Shown here: in pieces, positions 22,701-43,319 of the stretch
How the letters are laid out: the number at the start of each line of letters is the position of its first letter
How positions within the stretch are numbered: the first letter of the stretch is position 1
DNA from: Podarcis raffonei
Lineage: Eukaryota; Chordata; Lepidosauria; Squamata; Lacertidae
Assembly (NCBI RefSeq): GCF_027172205.1
Contig: NC_070614.1
Span: 35,268,001 to 35,332,000 of the forward strand
Reading direction: 5' to 3'
DNA length: 64,000 nt
Notes under the pieces: model-generated
Database searches by the model: none
What the model was told of the DNA's origin: nothing
Seen by the model: the letters and a program-made list of their open reading frames with translations, nothing else
Program-made: the position numbers and the translations under genes

Positions 22701-25653
22701 CCTTGCCACAAAGTTTTCTCATCACTTGAAAAGATATTTTCACAAATTCCCCCAAAGACACTTATTTCTAATTATGAAAAAAGCAGCAAAAACCTAATTA
22801 GGAAAGAAAACAGCAAAAAAATCAATTTTCCCTCCAGATTCCAACCACCACATCTTTGTACCCCAGTTTCCTTTCTTTATGCCTCCAATCCAGACCCCCG
22901 CCCCCACACAAGTCCATTTTCTTTTGAATACTAGCTTGATCCAGAATAACAGTTCTTCCTGATGCCATTTTCTAGATAGGAATGGTGAAAATGTGGCCCT
23001 CCAGGTGTCACTGGACTCCAATTCCCTTCAGCCCCAGCTGGCAGAGTCAATGGTAAGGGATAATGGGAGTTGATGTTCAATGACACCTGGAGGCTTACAG
23101 GTTCCTCATCTCTGCTCTGGATTAAGAACAAAAAGAAAGCCTGCCGGATCAGGCCAAAGCCTCATCTAGTCCAACACTCTACCTAGTTCATCACAGAATG
23201 ATCAGTCAAGATGCCTGCAAGCTGAACCCGAGCACAATTCCCAGCAATTGGTATTCAGAGGCATAACGCCTCCAAAAGAGGAATTCATTAGGAGAATCTA
23301 CAGCAGGAGACAACTCCATTCCACTTATCCACACTGCTACACTCACCAAACCAGATAAGTGCCCCTTCCACATCAAAAGGGTATTTCATGTCTCCGTCCA
23401 CCAAGCCTGGCGTGTCAAGGAAAGTGACCAGGGGGAACTGTTTCTGCTTAGAGGTACAGATCTCAGTGCTCAGGTACTCCGGCACACCTAAAAGAGGGGA
23501 GGCAAAATTAAGACTCTGAAGTAGGCTCTTACCACTGACAGATGCTAAGCACTGTGTCTGTGCTCTACCTCTCCTGAAAACAAACACCGTACTCCAAATC
23601 ATTCTACCCACTGTGGTGGTGTAACTCAAGGTGGCGGAGTTCCACAACACCACGTATCTCAATGACTTGATAGCATGATTTCAACAGCCACCCACAAATC
23701 CTGTAGATGGCAGTTGCCTGCCTTAAGGAACAACTGATCCAATTCATGTCACCGTTTAATGCAGAGGTCCACTCCTTGCTCTTAATTGTTTGCAACTAAC
23801 CTTTGAAACTCTGCAAGGCCTGGAAATGGGGGTACAGATGGAGTGTGGCATTACCCTGTAAGAGGGGGGGGGACAGAAGAGGTTAGAACATAGGATACTG
23901 TACTACAGTACAGATAGCATTGAAAAGATCAGACAAAATCTTGGCCATAGGTCCATCCTATATGATAATTGTGAAATCATTATTTAAGTTCTTCATTTAT
24001 TTCAGATCACCTTATCCACTCAATTGCTTATATAAGTGGAACTGATACTGTTACATATTTACAAGAAATCAATCTTTGTGAGTGTGGCACCACCTATACT
24101 TAGGAATTCCTTGCCTATTGATATCAGTAATGTCTACATCCTCAGTCCAGAGCATAGCAGGAAGGCAGTCATTTTCTCTTGGAGCATTGTGAATCAGAAA
24201 AGGAAATTCTCACCGTGAGAGATTCTCGCTTCCTTCCACTAGTGATGAAGGTGAAACCCTGAGTCTCAATAGCTACACCGGTTCGTTGAATGTGCTCCTC
24301 AACATACCTGCAGGAAAACATTGAAGGGAGCAAGATGCTTTTGAATGATGGAAATGTCATTTGATCCCACTCCCACCACAAAACTATCCTGGATATCTTG
24401 TGGATTATAGCCCCCTCTTTGCATACTGAAACCAGTCAGTATGAATGTGAGCCCTCTGGTATTCAGAATATCCTGTCCAACCCATCAACTAGCAATAATT
24501 CATAGCAGACTGTATCTTGCATAAATATCAAGGAGTTCTACAAAATGACACCTGTATCTTTTGTTACTATGTATCAGTGTTAAGAAACCACCCTAACAGC
24601 CCTGCAGACACACCAATGCCTCCTATTCAGCAGCAACACCTTCCTCAAGTCATCAAACACTTGGGGAGGGGGGGATGAACTGGAAGTTTGGCAGAGACTT
24701 GAAATGCGCTACCACCAAACCCCATAGGATTTCCCCAGAGCGCCATGCACCCAGGGCCAGATTTAGGTTTGATGAGGCCCTTGGCTACTGAAGGTAATGG
24801 AGCCCTTTATATGTCCAGCTGTCCTTTGTCAACAACAAATTTTCGCTGTTTTTCGTGTTGAATATATGCTATATGGTAATTTATGGACCTAACATGTATC
24901 TAAAGCCATTTGTCACTGTTGCTGTATGTAGGTTTTATTTTATTTGTTTTTTTATCTAATATTTTGGAAATGTACATCCAGTAGTTTTTTTACTTAAATT
25001 TTTTGGGGGGAGCCCAAGAGAGTGGGGCCCTAAGCTATAGCTTGTTTAGCTTATACGTAAATTCGGCACTGCCATGCACCTATGTCAGCACACCCCTTGG
25101 CACGATACTCTGCTTCCAGCTCACTTGGGTTTGCCGAAAATGAGTCTCTTAATGTCAGGGTTGTGGGTTCGAGTCCCACGTTGGGCAAAAGATCCCTGCA
25201 TTGCAGGGGTTGGTCTGGATGACCCTTGGGGTCGCTCCCAACCCTACCATTTCTATGAGTCCCTTTGCCCTCCTTTGTATATCCCTCTTCAGCTCACCAG
25301 TTGATGAAGCTGCTCTTGCCAGCACTGTGGTTGCCCATCACCATGACAGTCACTTTGCGGCGTGGTGGGAGCAGAGTCAGGCCCAGGCGCCCCCCAATGG
25401 ACACCAGCCCTGGGAGGGGGAGGGGAAAGGTTAGCTCCTGCACACACCCCCACGCAACCCTTTAGTCGCCCCCACCACCTCCCGACCCAGGAAACCCCCC
25501 CATCTTCTTGCCCCATCCCCAACTCTCACCATGACCCGGATGCACATAAAGCGAGTGCGCCTCCCGCAGGACCCGCTCGGTCACGGATTCAGACACACTC
25601 GCGGCCGCCGGGTTCGCGGCCTCGCGGGGCTTCCCACCCTTGCCCCCAGGCAT
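19752..25653 (-). CDS. Dynamin/EHD-like membrane GTPase, 453 aa, 12 exons
   Basis: Exons: 25653-25530, 25409-25298, 24307-24214, 23855-23801, 23487-23347, 22589-22429, 22297-22199, 21985-21840, 21397-21223, 20289-20177, 20086-20002, 19808-19752; 1362 bp, 453 codons plus stop, all GT-AG and in frame. The G domain has a P-loop GNHSAGKSS (67-75), G3 DTPG (153-156) followed by LVDGDMKYPF, and G4 SKAD (217-220), an arrangement like the EHD branch of the dynamin superfamily. A helical stretch follows, then two hydrophobic segments (about 324-346 and 387-405) divided by about 40 residues, and a basic, charged tail ending SIGEQDLS. No signal peptide is visible and no EH domain follows. Family knowledge suggests nucleotide-dependent membrane remodelling with both segments anchored in an organelle membrane; organelle and substrate are unknown. 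The ATG at 25653 is the first in frame. It lies outside any named mammalian gene I recognise; distinct from sarcalumenin in both ends. Confidence 0.85.
20740..20870 (+). repeat. Dispersed repeat fragment
   Basis: Motifs gttagtcacactcagaggat and ttttcaatgggtctagtctg resemble diverged parts of the cccattgagt dispersed repeat seen near 8535 and 11235. Lies in an intron of the GTPase gene. Confidence 0.4.
22984..23112. repeat. Palindromic hAT-like MITE
   Basis: Begins gtggccctccaggtgtcact, ends tgacacctggaggcttacag; the two halves are inverted copies separated by a short centre. Lies in the intron between the 161-bp and 141-bp exons of the GTPase gene, next to the dispersed repeat at 23135. Confidence 0.7.
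23135..23275 (+). repeat. Dispersed retroposon-type repeat
   Basis: Same family as 5331-5470, with gcctgccggatcaggccaaa and cctcatctagtccaacactc. More diverged than the copy at 45029. Confidence 0.55.
24752..25071. mobile_element. Non-autonomous DNA transposon (hAT-like) with target duplication
   Basis: Ends are inverted: CAGGGCCAGATTTA at the left and TAAATTCGGCACTG at the right. Sub-terminal blocks gatgaggcccttggctac and gtggggccctaagctatag also echo each other. The 9 bases CCATGCACC stand on both sides (24743-24751 and 25072-25080), a hAT-sized duplication. It lies in the second intron of the GTPase gene. It has no coding capacity. Confidence 0.85.
25138..25262 (+). mobile_element. tRNA-Lys-derived SINE with CR1-type tail, 5' truncated
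   Basis: The head (agtctcttaatgtcagggtt, gtgggttcgagtcccacgtt, gggc) is the anticodon arm to T arm of tRNA-Lys(CTT). It is followed by the CR1-like tail ccctgcattgcaggggttgg, gatgacccttggggtcg, ending tttctatga. The D arm is missing, so it is not a working tRNA gene. It ends about 35 bases before a GTPase exon. Confidence 0.75.
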
Positions 25654-25950
25654 GGCTACCGGAGAGCGAGGAGCCAACGGAAACGGCAAGGAAGCCTGGG
25701 AAGCGGAGCGGAAGCAAGGAAACTACAGCTCCCGAAAGGCACTGCGCGCGCGTGCGCGTGGGGAAGAGGGGCTTGTCTTTCCCATAAGGCATCGCGCCAG
25801 CAGGTAGTCAAGCCGCGTAGACGTTGCCGCTCTCTTAAGTAGACTCAGGTGTACGCAGCGGCACTACAGATCCCACGGGGCAATGCGGTCTGAGGCGCCT
25901 ATCAAACGAGGAGCGAAACCCAGAAGGGGTTCAGTCGTGATGGTTGTTTG
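25540..25950 (-). promoter_or_regulatory. CpG-rich promoter of the GTPase gene
   Basis: Dense CpG across exon 1 and about 300 bases upstream (gcgcgcgcgtgcgcgtgggg, ccgcgtagacgttgccg). No TATA box. This is the only CpG-rich patch between 17 and 28 kb and suggests broad expression of the GTPase gene. Confidence 0.65.
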
Positions 25951-26086
25951 CATAAATTTCTGGTTCCCGATTGCGGGTGGTAAGAAGGTGTAAGAGGCAA
26001 TACCGGTGGAAATAGACGCGAACGTGGAAAGCTCGGACCAGGCAGGGACAGGTGTTCCCTTTCGCTTGCTTAAAAATGATGTCCTC

Positions 26087-26327
26087 TGTTAAGTTGTGGA
26101 TAGACATAGCAGACGATGCAGCGATTTCTCCAAAGCACCTCTTTATTTGTAAGCTGGAACAGAACTGAACAACAAACAGCTCAGCCGGCCTGCTTTTATA
26201 GGCAGCCAGCTATCAACATTGTAGCAACAACCCAGGGTTTCCCGCCTAAAGTAACTGACATAGACCTGAGTGAAAACTATGTACATGATACTCCTGGTGG
26301 CCAGTGTGAGAACTTCAATACATAACA
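26087..26327 (-). mobile_element. Solo LTR of an endogenous retrovirus, family 1
   Basis: A 241-bp LTR reading on the minus strand, from TGTTATGTATTGAAG to CCACAACTTAACA, with an internal TATA-like site and AATAAA. Flanked by the 5-bp target duplication TCCTC (26082-26086, 26328-26332). No internal viral region remains. The ends are clean and the duplication perfect, so the insertion is not very old. It stands about 430 bases upstream of the GTPase start codon in the same orientation. Confidence 0.85.
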
Positions 26328-26534
26328 TCCTCCATCCCCAAAACATATTTAGCGTGGAGGGGCTACTTTTTAAAGGCTGAAGGAATAGCATAGATCCGTG
26401 TGGTGCAGCTCTCCCCAACATACAGATGTAGGGAGCACTACACCTGTTGAACCACGTTTCACATTCCAATCCTATGCAGATTTAAGCAAGGCTAAAAGTT
26501 CATTGATTTTCATGGGTTTACCTCCCCTCAACAT

Positions 26535-26754
26535 TCCAGCCAACCTAGGAGTTTGAAAGCACGCAGTGGAAGTAGATAAATAGGTACCGCTCTGGCGGGA
26601 AGGTAAATGGCATTTACGTGCACTGCTCTGGTTCGCCAGAAGCGGCTTAGTCAGCTGGCCACATTGGCTCCCTCGTCCAGTAAAGCGAGATGAGCGCCGC
26701 AACCCCAGAGTTGGACACAACTGGACCTAACGGTCTGGGGTCCCTTTACCTTTA
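26535..26754 (+). mobile_element. Sauria/Squam1-type SINE, 5' truncated, with 14-bp target duplication
   Basis: Starts within the body (tccagccaacctagg) and ends tccctttacctttac-type. The 14 bases cctcccctcaacat stand on both sides (26521-26534 and 26755-26768), marking a LINE-driven insertion of a truncated copy. The body motif gtagataaataggtaccgct and ggttcgccagaagcggctta identify the family. Confidence 0.9.
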
Positions 26755-26768
26755 CCTCCCCTCAACAT

Positions 26769-27512
26769 AAGATTATGTAACTAAAACCCTCAACAAGGAA
26801 TCTTTGCTGTAGAAACATACTACTAGGTGTGCTGTTGAACCGTCATTTTATATATAGAGAGAGGCATTGTAGGAAATCTTCAGGTGTTGGCAAGGCAGAT
26901 TTTAACTTTTTATATGTTTTTTAGCACATGGTTTTATGTGCAATTGTTGTAAACTGCTCCAATATTTTTTATGGGTGTTTGCTGTTGTGCCACACCGACT
27001 GGAGTGAGTAAAATTTAGTGCAGCGTGCCAATATATTGGTCAAATGCCACAGTTCAGGACTGTCAGAAAATGGGGCAGAAGTTCTAGCATTATACTGTAA
27101 TCAGGAAAACTCACACAATACTGCCTCATCTGAATGCACCCTTCAAGTCCAGGGCGCCCCACCCTTTTTTGCCCCCAACATGACTGTTGTCTGCCAGGCG
27201 CTCAAAAAGATGAGTGGGACCATTTCGTAAGCAATCCAAAGTTCACAGGTGGAGTCGTATCACCAACTCTTAACAGGTACTTCTAAATTTTATGTAAGTC
27301 TGGTTACATATTACATACATGGAAGGGAGCCAAGTGGGATCTGCCTGTTGAGAAATGTGAATTTTCTGCTTGAAGACTGCCAGAGAAAACAGGAGGCAAT
27401 CCTTGTCAAAAAACGCAAGGAAGTAGGAATCGTTGCCCACCTTTCTCCATCATGGCCTTATCCTTCAGCAACAGACTGTCTTGCCATTTAGAGGGTTAAA
27501 GTGCAGAGAAAC
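26769..27512. other. Spacer between the GTPase gene and the SULT array
   Basis: No gene or named repeat recognised; AT-rich with short frames only. Confidence 0.5.
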
Positions 27513-27645
27513 AGACTCTGGGCCTCCATATGTTGTTGGACTCCAATTCCTATCAACCCTAGACAGCATTGCCAATGGTGAAGGGTGATGGGAGTTGTAG
27601 TCCAGCAACATCTGGGGGAGGCACAGGTTCCCCATCCCTGCCCTA
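27513..27645. repeat. Palindromic hAT-like MITE
   Basis: Left half tgggcctccatatgttgttg, gactccaattcctatcaacc; right half gatgggagttgtagtccagc, aacatctgggggaggcacag. The two halves are inverted copies. One of the better preserved copies of the family. Confidence 0.75.
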
Positions 27646-27870
27646 AGGCAAGCAGAACAGCCAAAACTCCAATCTATGGTCTCTCTTTTGGAAATGAGGA
27701 TTTCTGACCAATGCAAATAGCACTTTCAGAGGAGGAGTTATTTGTGTTCTGTAAGGGCGTATTCTCTGAACATGAGAAGAGCAAGCATGGCAACAGAGCA
27801 AACCTGTTTGTTTATTTACTTTGCAAAAGCAAACAAAGGACAGCCACAAATTCTAAAATGGAACAGGAAC

Positions 27871-28112
27871 TGTTAAGTTGTGGGTGAACATATCAGACGA
27901 CACAGCGATTCTTCAAACAGCTCTTGTTTATTCACAGGCCAGGACAGAACTGAAGGGTTCAGTCAGCCTGCTTATATAGAGGTCCAGGACAATGTAACTG
28001 TAACAATTTTCTAAAACTATCCAATCACTGAACGTCACTTTCGATCCCTTATTTGCATAACTATCTACAGTATCCCCCTGCTGGCCCAGGGTGAGAACTT
28101 CAGTACATAACA
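27871..28112 (-). mobile_element. Solo LTR, same family as 26087-26327
   Basis: Minus-strand LTR of 242 bp with the same ends (TGTTATGTACTGAAG ... CCACAACTTAACA) and internal TATA-like site and AATAAA. Flanked by the perfect 5-bp duplication GGAAC (27866-27870 and 28113-28117). It stands 134 bases past the stop codon of SULT copy A, in the same orientation, so its polyadenylation signal could serve that transcript. Confidence 0.88.
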
Positions 28113-28246
28113 GGAACCATTCCCACAAAATTCATTTTAGGTAGGCCTTGCTTGTGGCTTCAGTCCTGTATTGCACTGAATGCAGGTCAAGTAAGCACTC
28201 CAGGCCTGTTGTTGTGAAAATCCTGATGTGGGGCATAGAGGTGCGT

Positions 28247-31078
<2,832 letters not shown>

Positions 31079-31739
31079 CACCTGGAAGCAAAATATATTT
31101 TAGTCAAATATGACCCACTCCTTGTCCCCCCCCCCAAAGAGCTGGTGCTGCTTCCTTTACTTCCTTTTGGGCCAAATCCTAGTAGGGGAGTAAAACTTCA
31201 TGGCCACCTACCAGCTCTCCTCTACTTTCGGACAGCTGCACTTCTCTCCTTTCTTCTGTCTTTCTCTTGTTTCCTGAAGTTAGTTCCTGACCCAGGAATT
31301 GCAAATTGAGAGAGCAGGGTGTGTGCTTCCTCAGTTGAAGCTGTGGCTGGGCATCCAGCCAGGACCTTCCCCTAAATTGGCAGTAATTCCCCTAGTTGGC
31401 TAAAATTGTGTGAGATAACACACTCTCTCTCTCTCTCTGTCCCATGATACTTTATCAAAGGCACTGGTATGGAACCTCAGTCTCCACCCTAGCTAATTTA
31501 ACCCCTTAGCGTGTGTACACAGGTAGCAAACCCAGGTGTATCCTGAACAGCCCAGGATAAGCTTTGTCCTACCATATTCCTTCATACCAAGGGAAGGGCC
31601 TTCAACCTTTGATCTGCAGTTACTGTACTCAGTTCAGGGCAAGGCATCCTGCAGGTCTAGATAACAAACGTTTACAAATTAGTACTTCCCTGACTCAAGT
31701 CTCGCTCTCTGGCAGGAGATGGACCTGGAGGCGATATTT

Positions 31740-32012
31740 GAGCATGCAGGAAAAGGACATCGCCTCCACTTGTTCCACAACTGCAACTCCAGAGGGTGAA
31801 CATCCAACCTGGTGCTGAGAAGCCTTTCACACACTCACACTCTCACCCATTATCTCATTGAATCGATACCTATTATTCACCCAAGGGATGGATTTTGGAA
31901 GGCACATCACTGTGAAGGGCATCTGTTCACAGATGGTGCCTGAACGCATTTATGTAGACCTCCTCCATGTCCAGTCAAGTCTACCATTTCCTGGAATCAA
32001 GTAGTCCCTGGC
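31740..32012 (-). pseudogene. Relic exons 4 and 3 of another SULT1 copy
   Basis: Two decayed blocks in the right order and spacing. The block near 31710-31790 resembles SULT exon 4 and its acceptor side (gatatttgagcatgcagg ... acctggtgctgagaagcc, compare copy A at 30320-30405). The block 31884-32011 resembles exon 3 (atcactgtgaagggcatctg, ttcacagatggtgcctg, ggaatcaagtagtccctggc). The reading frame is disrupted and no other exons were found nearby. It shows that the array once held at least five units. Confidence 0.75.
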
Positions 32013-33993
32013 ATGAGGGTGGCCAGAAGAGGCATAGAGAGTGCGTAACAGTCAGCCAGTGGCCTCATCTCCGTATTCCCCCTCCAACTGGTGTCTCTCC
32101 CAGAGGGAAAGACTAGACCACGTGAAAAATGAACATAATATTTTAGCTGCAGTCCATTCATTTTCAGCTTTGTATTCTTGTTATTTAAAAAGTGTGCCTA
32201 GACATTCCATTGTTGTGCCCATAACCTAGGTTTAAGGTGCCATTTAGCTCCTAGCTTTCATATCTCAGTTTCTAATACTGCCTGTAAACCATATTTTCTT
32301 ACAGAGAATCCAGGTGTCCTGCCTGATAGTTTGACCTTTGCCCCAGGGGCGCAACGTGAGGGGGTTGGGGGGCCTTAGCCCCGGCATACAATTTTGAGGG
32401 GGCATGAACCAGGCACCCCCATGCAGGGATCCCTGTCCCACCCTGCCTTCCGCCTGGGGTCTCTCGGCCCCAAAGCCCGGCCTGGCCTCACTACCACATC
32501 CCCTGCCCCCTCACTGAATGGCTACCTGGCCAGTGTCTGGGGCTGGGGCGGGATTCACGCACCAAGGGTTGTGTCGGCTAGCTGGGCTCCCCCTGCATGG
32601 GTGGGCCGGTGGTGCAGCATAGACCCACTTGGCTCTGGTGGTGAGAGCTGGGCTGGTGCAGCGGGTTCTGTTCACCCTCTGTCCCCTGCCCCCCCCCCCC
32701 CCCGTGGCAGGCACCCTGGGCACCAGCAAACCATGCAATGCCACTGCTTTCCCCCACTACACGCCATGATAGAAAAGGCTCAACCTTTGTTTATTCAATT
32801 TAGAGCAACACTTAAATATCGTTTGCTACTGCCCGCCCCGTGGTGTTTTATTGTGGACATGTTCTTGACGCAACAATTGTACATTCCTGGTGGTCTTATT
32901 CTGCTTTGTGAGTTGTTCTGTGATGCTTTCCTGGTGATACCACATTATTGCTGTCTGGAGGGCTGACGTATAAGCAGGTGGTGGCAACGAGGGAGAAATA
33001 GGACAGGTCACCCATTGTTAGTTGGTTGACGCTGCAAAAAACCCACAGCGATGCCTTGGAAATGTTTCGTTGCTCAGAGAAGAGAGGAGCATGCAACAGA
33101 AATATGTTTGTTTTTCATGAACAAAGACCCTCTCAAGCACAAACTATGCAGGAAAATGTGGGACCCATTTATAACTGCCCCATTTAAGACCTAAAACAAG
33201 GCGGGGTACAATTTAAAACACCCAAATGTCACGCAGTGAGGCGGTGCTCAATCTCTCCTGCCGCAGCACTGCCTTCCCCCAGCCAGACTCACTTCCAGTG
33301 TTAGCTGGTGAGGAAAGGACTTTATAGGACCGTGTAGGTATGGCGAATGGTGGAGGACAGGCACCAACAAACCCTTTCCTTGTGATCCTCTGGCGTTTGA
33401 CCTATTCAATTTAGATCTGATGAGGAAAAGCCCCTGCTATTTTTAAGGCTGTGTTCATATTGCTGCCTTAGAACTCAGTGCTTGTCTTCATCAGTGCTTT
33501 TCACAGATCCTTCCCCCACCCCAAGCTGTTCACATCAGCACTGTTTTGTTAGTTTCAGATTCGTTTCTGTTTGTGTACACGCTAACAGGGGTTGGGAAGT
33601 GGGTAGGAAGGCTCTCGGACCCCATGAGAGCCTCAAGCCCCCTTCCCAAAGTCCTAGCAGGCACCTTGAGGGCTGCGGCGAGGGTGTCAAATGGCCTTGC
33701 ACAGGGTGGCATATTACCAAGGTCCACCCCTGTTCACACGTTTGCTGGGCATGAATTAGGAATGACTTAAGGACTCCAGTCGGTGTGGAGCAGGTTTAAT
33801 TATTGATTTCATTAAATTTATACACTGCTTGATTGTAAAACAACAACAACATCCTAAAAGCTGTCTGAGAAACAACACCTCAATCAGTAGTATTGTATAA
33901 CAAAGAGATTTTCCCTTTATCAATATGGATCTTTTATTCAGCTCCTCTTCAGTCAAAAGACTGGAAGTCTCACTATGAGGAATGGAGAGATGC
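32013..33993. other. Spacer between SULT relic and copy B
   Basis: No gene recognised. A G/C-rich patch at 32340-32750 includes a run of C (32690-32703); its 190-codon frame from 32394 shows no family signature. The ends near 32345 (caggggcgcaacg) and 33731 (ccacccctg read outward) look like hAT-type termini, but no target duplication was found. A retroposon-like segment lies at about 32760-33110. Confidence 0.4.
33933..33938 (-). terminator. SULT copy B polyadenylation signal
   Basis: AATAAA on the gene strand, 56 bases past the stop codon, the same spacing as in copies C and D. Confidence 0.65.
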
Positions 33994-41692
<7,699 letters not shown>

Positions 41693-41874
41693 CGCCTGCT
41701 AGTGGAGCAACAGGAATAATATAGTGCGGTCATTTCAGGAGGGGCCTGTTCCCCACAGCAGTGCAGCCCTGGAATCAAAGGCATCTCTCCTAGCCAGACT
41801 CCAGCCGGCCTGCCCGAGATGCATCCCAGCCATTTTCGCCCCCTTCTTCTTCCTAGGACACCTCGCTCTCAATA
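41693..41874. other. 5' flank of SULT copy B
   Basis: Directly upstream of the first coding exon. The acceptor for that exon lies at about 41697 (ctccactag). A noncoding first exon further upstream is expected from the SULT1 family but I could not place it. Confidence 0.4.
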
Positions 41875-42105
41875 CAGTGGTACCTCAGGTTACAGATGCT
41901 TCAGGTTACAGACGCTTCAGGTTACAGACTCCACTAACCCAGAAATAGTACCTCAGGTTAAGAACTTTGCTTCAGGATGGGAACAGAAATCGCGCGGCGG
42001 CAGCGGGAGGCCCCATTAGCTAAAGTGGTACCTCAGGTTAAGAACAGTTTCAGGTTAAGAACAGACTTCCAGAACGAATTAAGTTCTTAGCCCAGGGTAC
42101 CACTG
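41875..42105. mobile_element. pogo/Tigger-like MITE
   Basis: TIRs CAGTGGTACCTCAGGTTA and GGGTACCACTG, TA on both sides. It carries one internal duplication of cttcaggttacaga near its left end. About 180 bases upstream of the start codon exon of SULT copy B. Confidence 0.85.
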
Positions 42106-42892
42106 TACTCTCTTTTCCTGACACCTCAAACACAAACCCCATCACCATGGCAACCTCTGTCTGTCCAGGTCCAAGAATTCCTCTCAGGTGGGCCATCAAC
42201 ACCTTTTGTCATGTCTAATATCCCAGGTGAGGCCCTGGCTTGGAAAGGAAGCTTAGCCTGTATTTTTCCACTGGCCTGCAAACTTCCCTTCAACTAATCA
42301 AAAATCCTACCATTATTAATGTATAGGGTTTAGCCACCCCCCAAATCTATCACAGTATTGTGCTTCACTGCTTATCCCCACTGTCTCTGCCCTGCTCTCC
42401 TTCAGCACCACTTGCTGACCCTGGAAGAACAAAACTTGCTTCACTCATTACTCCAGTTACGGACCTTTGTCATTCCTTACTTTCTTTCCCCTGTCTCTTC
42501 TCTTGCCTCTGAAAGAAACTGCACTGTACAGGACCTGCCTGAGGTGTGTCTGCTTATATGACAGAGTCCAGAGGGGTGAGGAGGGAGGTGCTTCTGATTG
42601 CTGTTTTTCTCATGCCCAGGCATCCAGCCAAGAGCCATGACTCTAGGAGAGTGTTGACTATAGGAGTGTGTCCTTGTGGATTAAAGTTGGGGGGAGGGGG
42701 AATCAGAGCAGGATTTTGGGGCAGACACATAGCTGTCAACCTTCCCTTTTTTTGTGGGAAATTCCCTTATTCCAGCACCGTTTCCCGCTGCTTCCTGCTG
42801 CTATCCCGGATTGTTAGATACCCTGTAGACTGTCCTGTAGAACTCCGACCTGCACCCGGCATCATTTAAGTCCTTAAAGGTTGGGCCCTTCT
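42106..42892. other. Upstream region of SULT copy B
   Basis: No gene recognised. Pyrimidine-rich stretches at 42360-42520 recall the upstream flanks of copies C and D, so the noncoding first exon of copy B may lie here; not resolved. Confidence 0.35.
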
Positions 42893-42990
42893 AGAGATTT
42901 ATTTTGGACTACAGTTCCCATCATCCTTGACCATTGGTCCTGCCAGCTAGGGATGATGGGAGTTGTAGTCCAAAAACAGCTGGAAACTAC
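42893..42990. repeat. Palindromic hAT-like MITE
   Basis: ttttggactacagttcccat and atgggagttgtagtccaaaa are inverted halves either side of tgaccattggtcctgccagc. The arms are almost exact inverted copies, so this copy would fold into a strong hairpin. Confidence 0.8.
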
Positions 42991-43009
42991 AGTCTAACTG
43001 ATCTCCACA

Positions 43010-43115
43010 GGGCTGTGGTAAGGATAAAATGGGGAGGACCATGTATATACTGCCTTGAGCTCCTTAAAGGAAAAGTGTGATATGAATGTAATAAATAAAT
43101 ACAAATTTAAAAAAA
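43010..43115 (+). mobile_element. SINE 3' fragment, family of 13650-13885
   Basis: gggctgtggtaaggataaaa, ctgccttgagctccttaaag and the tail gtaataaataaatac match the 3' half of that SINE. Confidence 0.6.
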
Positions 43116-43319
43116 AAAAGCTGTGTAGGGCTTTGTGGGTTAAAATCTGCACTTTAAATTGGGCCAGGACTTGAGACTGGGAAGTGCTGGCAGGATGTGA
43201 TTAAAAATCCCCACTCCCAGCTAATATTCTTGCAGCTCTAGTTTGACTCAACAGCAGTTTCCAGACCATTTTTAACAGCAGCCCCAGGTGCAACACATTG
43301 CTGTTGTCTAAGCAGGAGG

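Noticed and set aside
19752-25653. Naming the GTPase gene sarcalumenin or an EHD gene
   Set aside because: Sarcalumenin has a signal peptide, a different P-loop context and no such C-terminal hydrophobic pair; EHD proteins end in an EH domain, absent here. The resemblance is at superfamily level only.
25362-25787. 141-codon plus-strand frame over the CpG promoter
   Set aside because: Antisense shadow of GTPase exons 1 and 2 and the CpG-rich promoter.
32394-32966. 190-codon plus-strand open frame
   Set aside because: Proline/glycine-rich composition follows a G/C-rich, oligo-C patch. No domain, no splice context and it overlaps repeat-like sequence.
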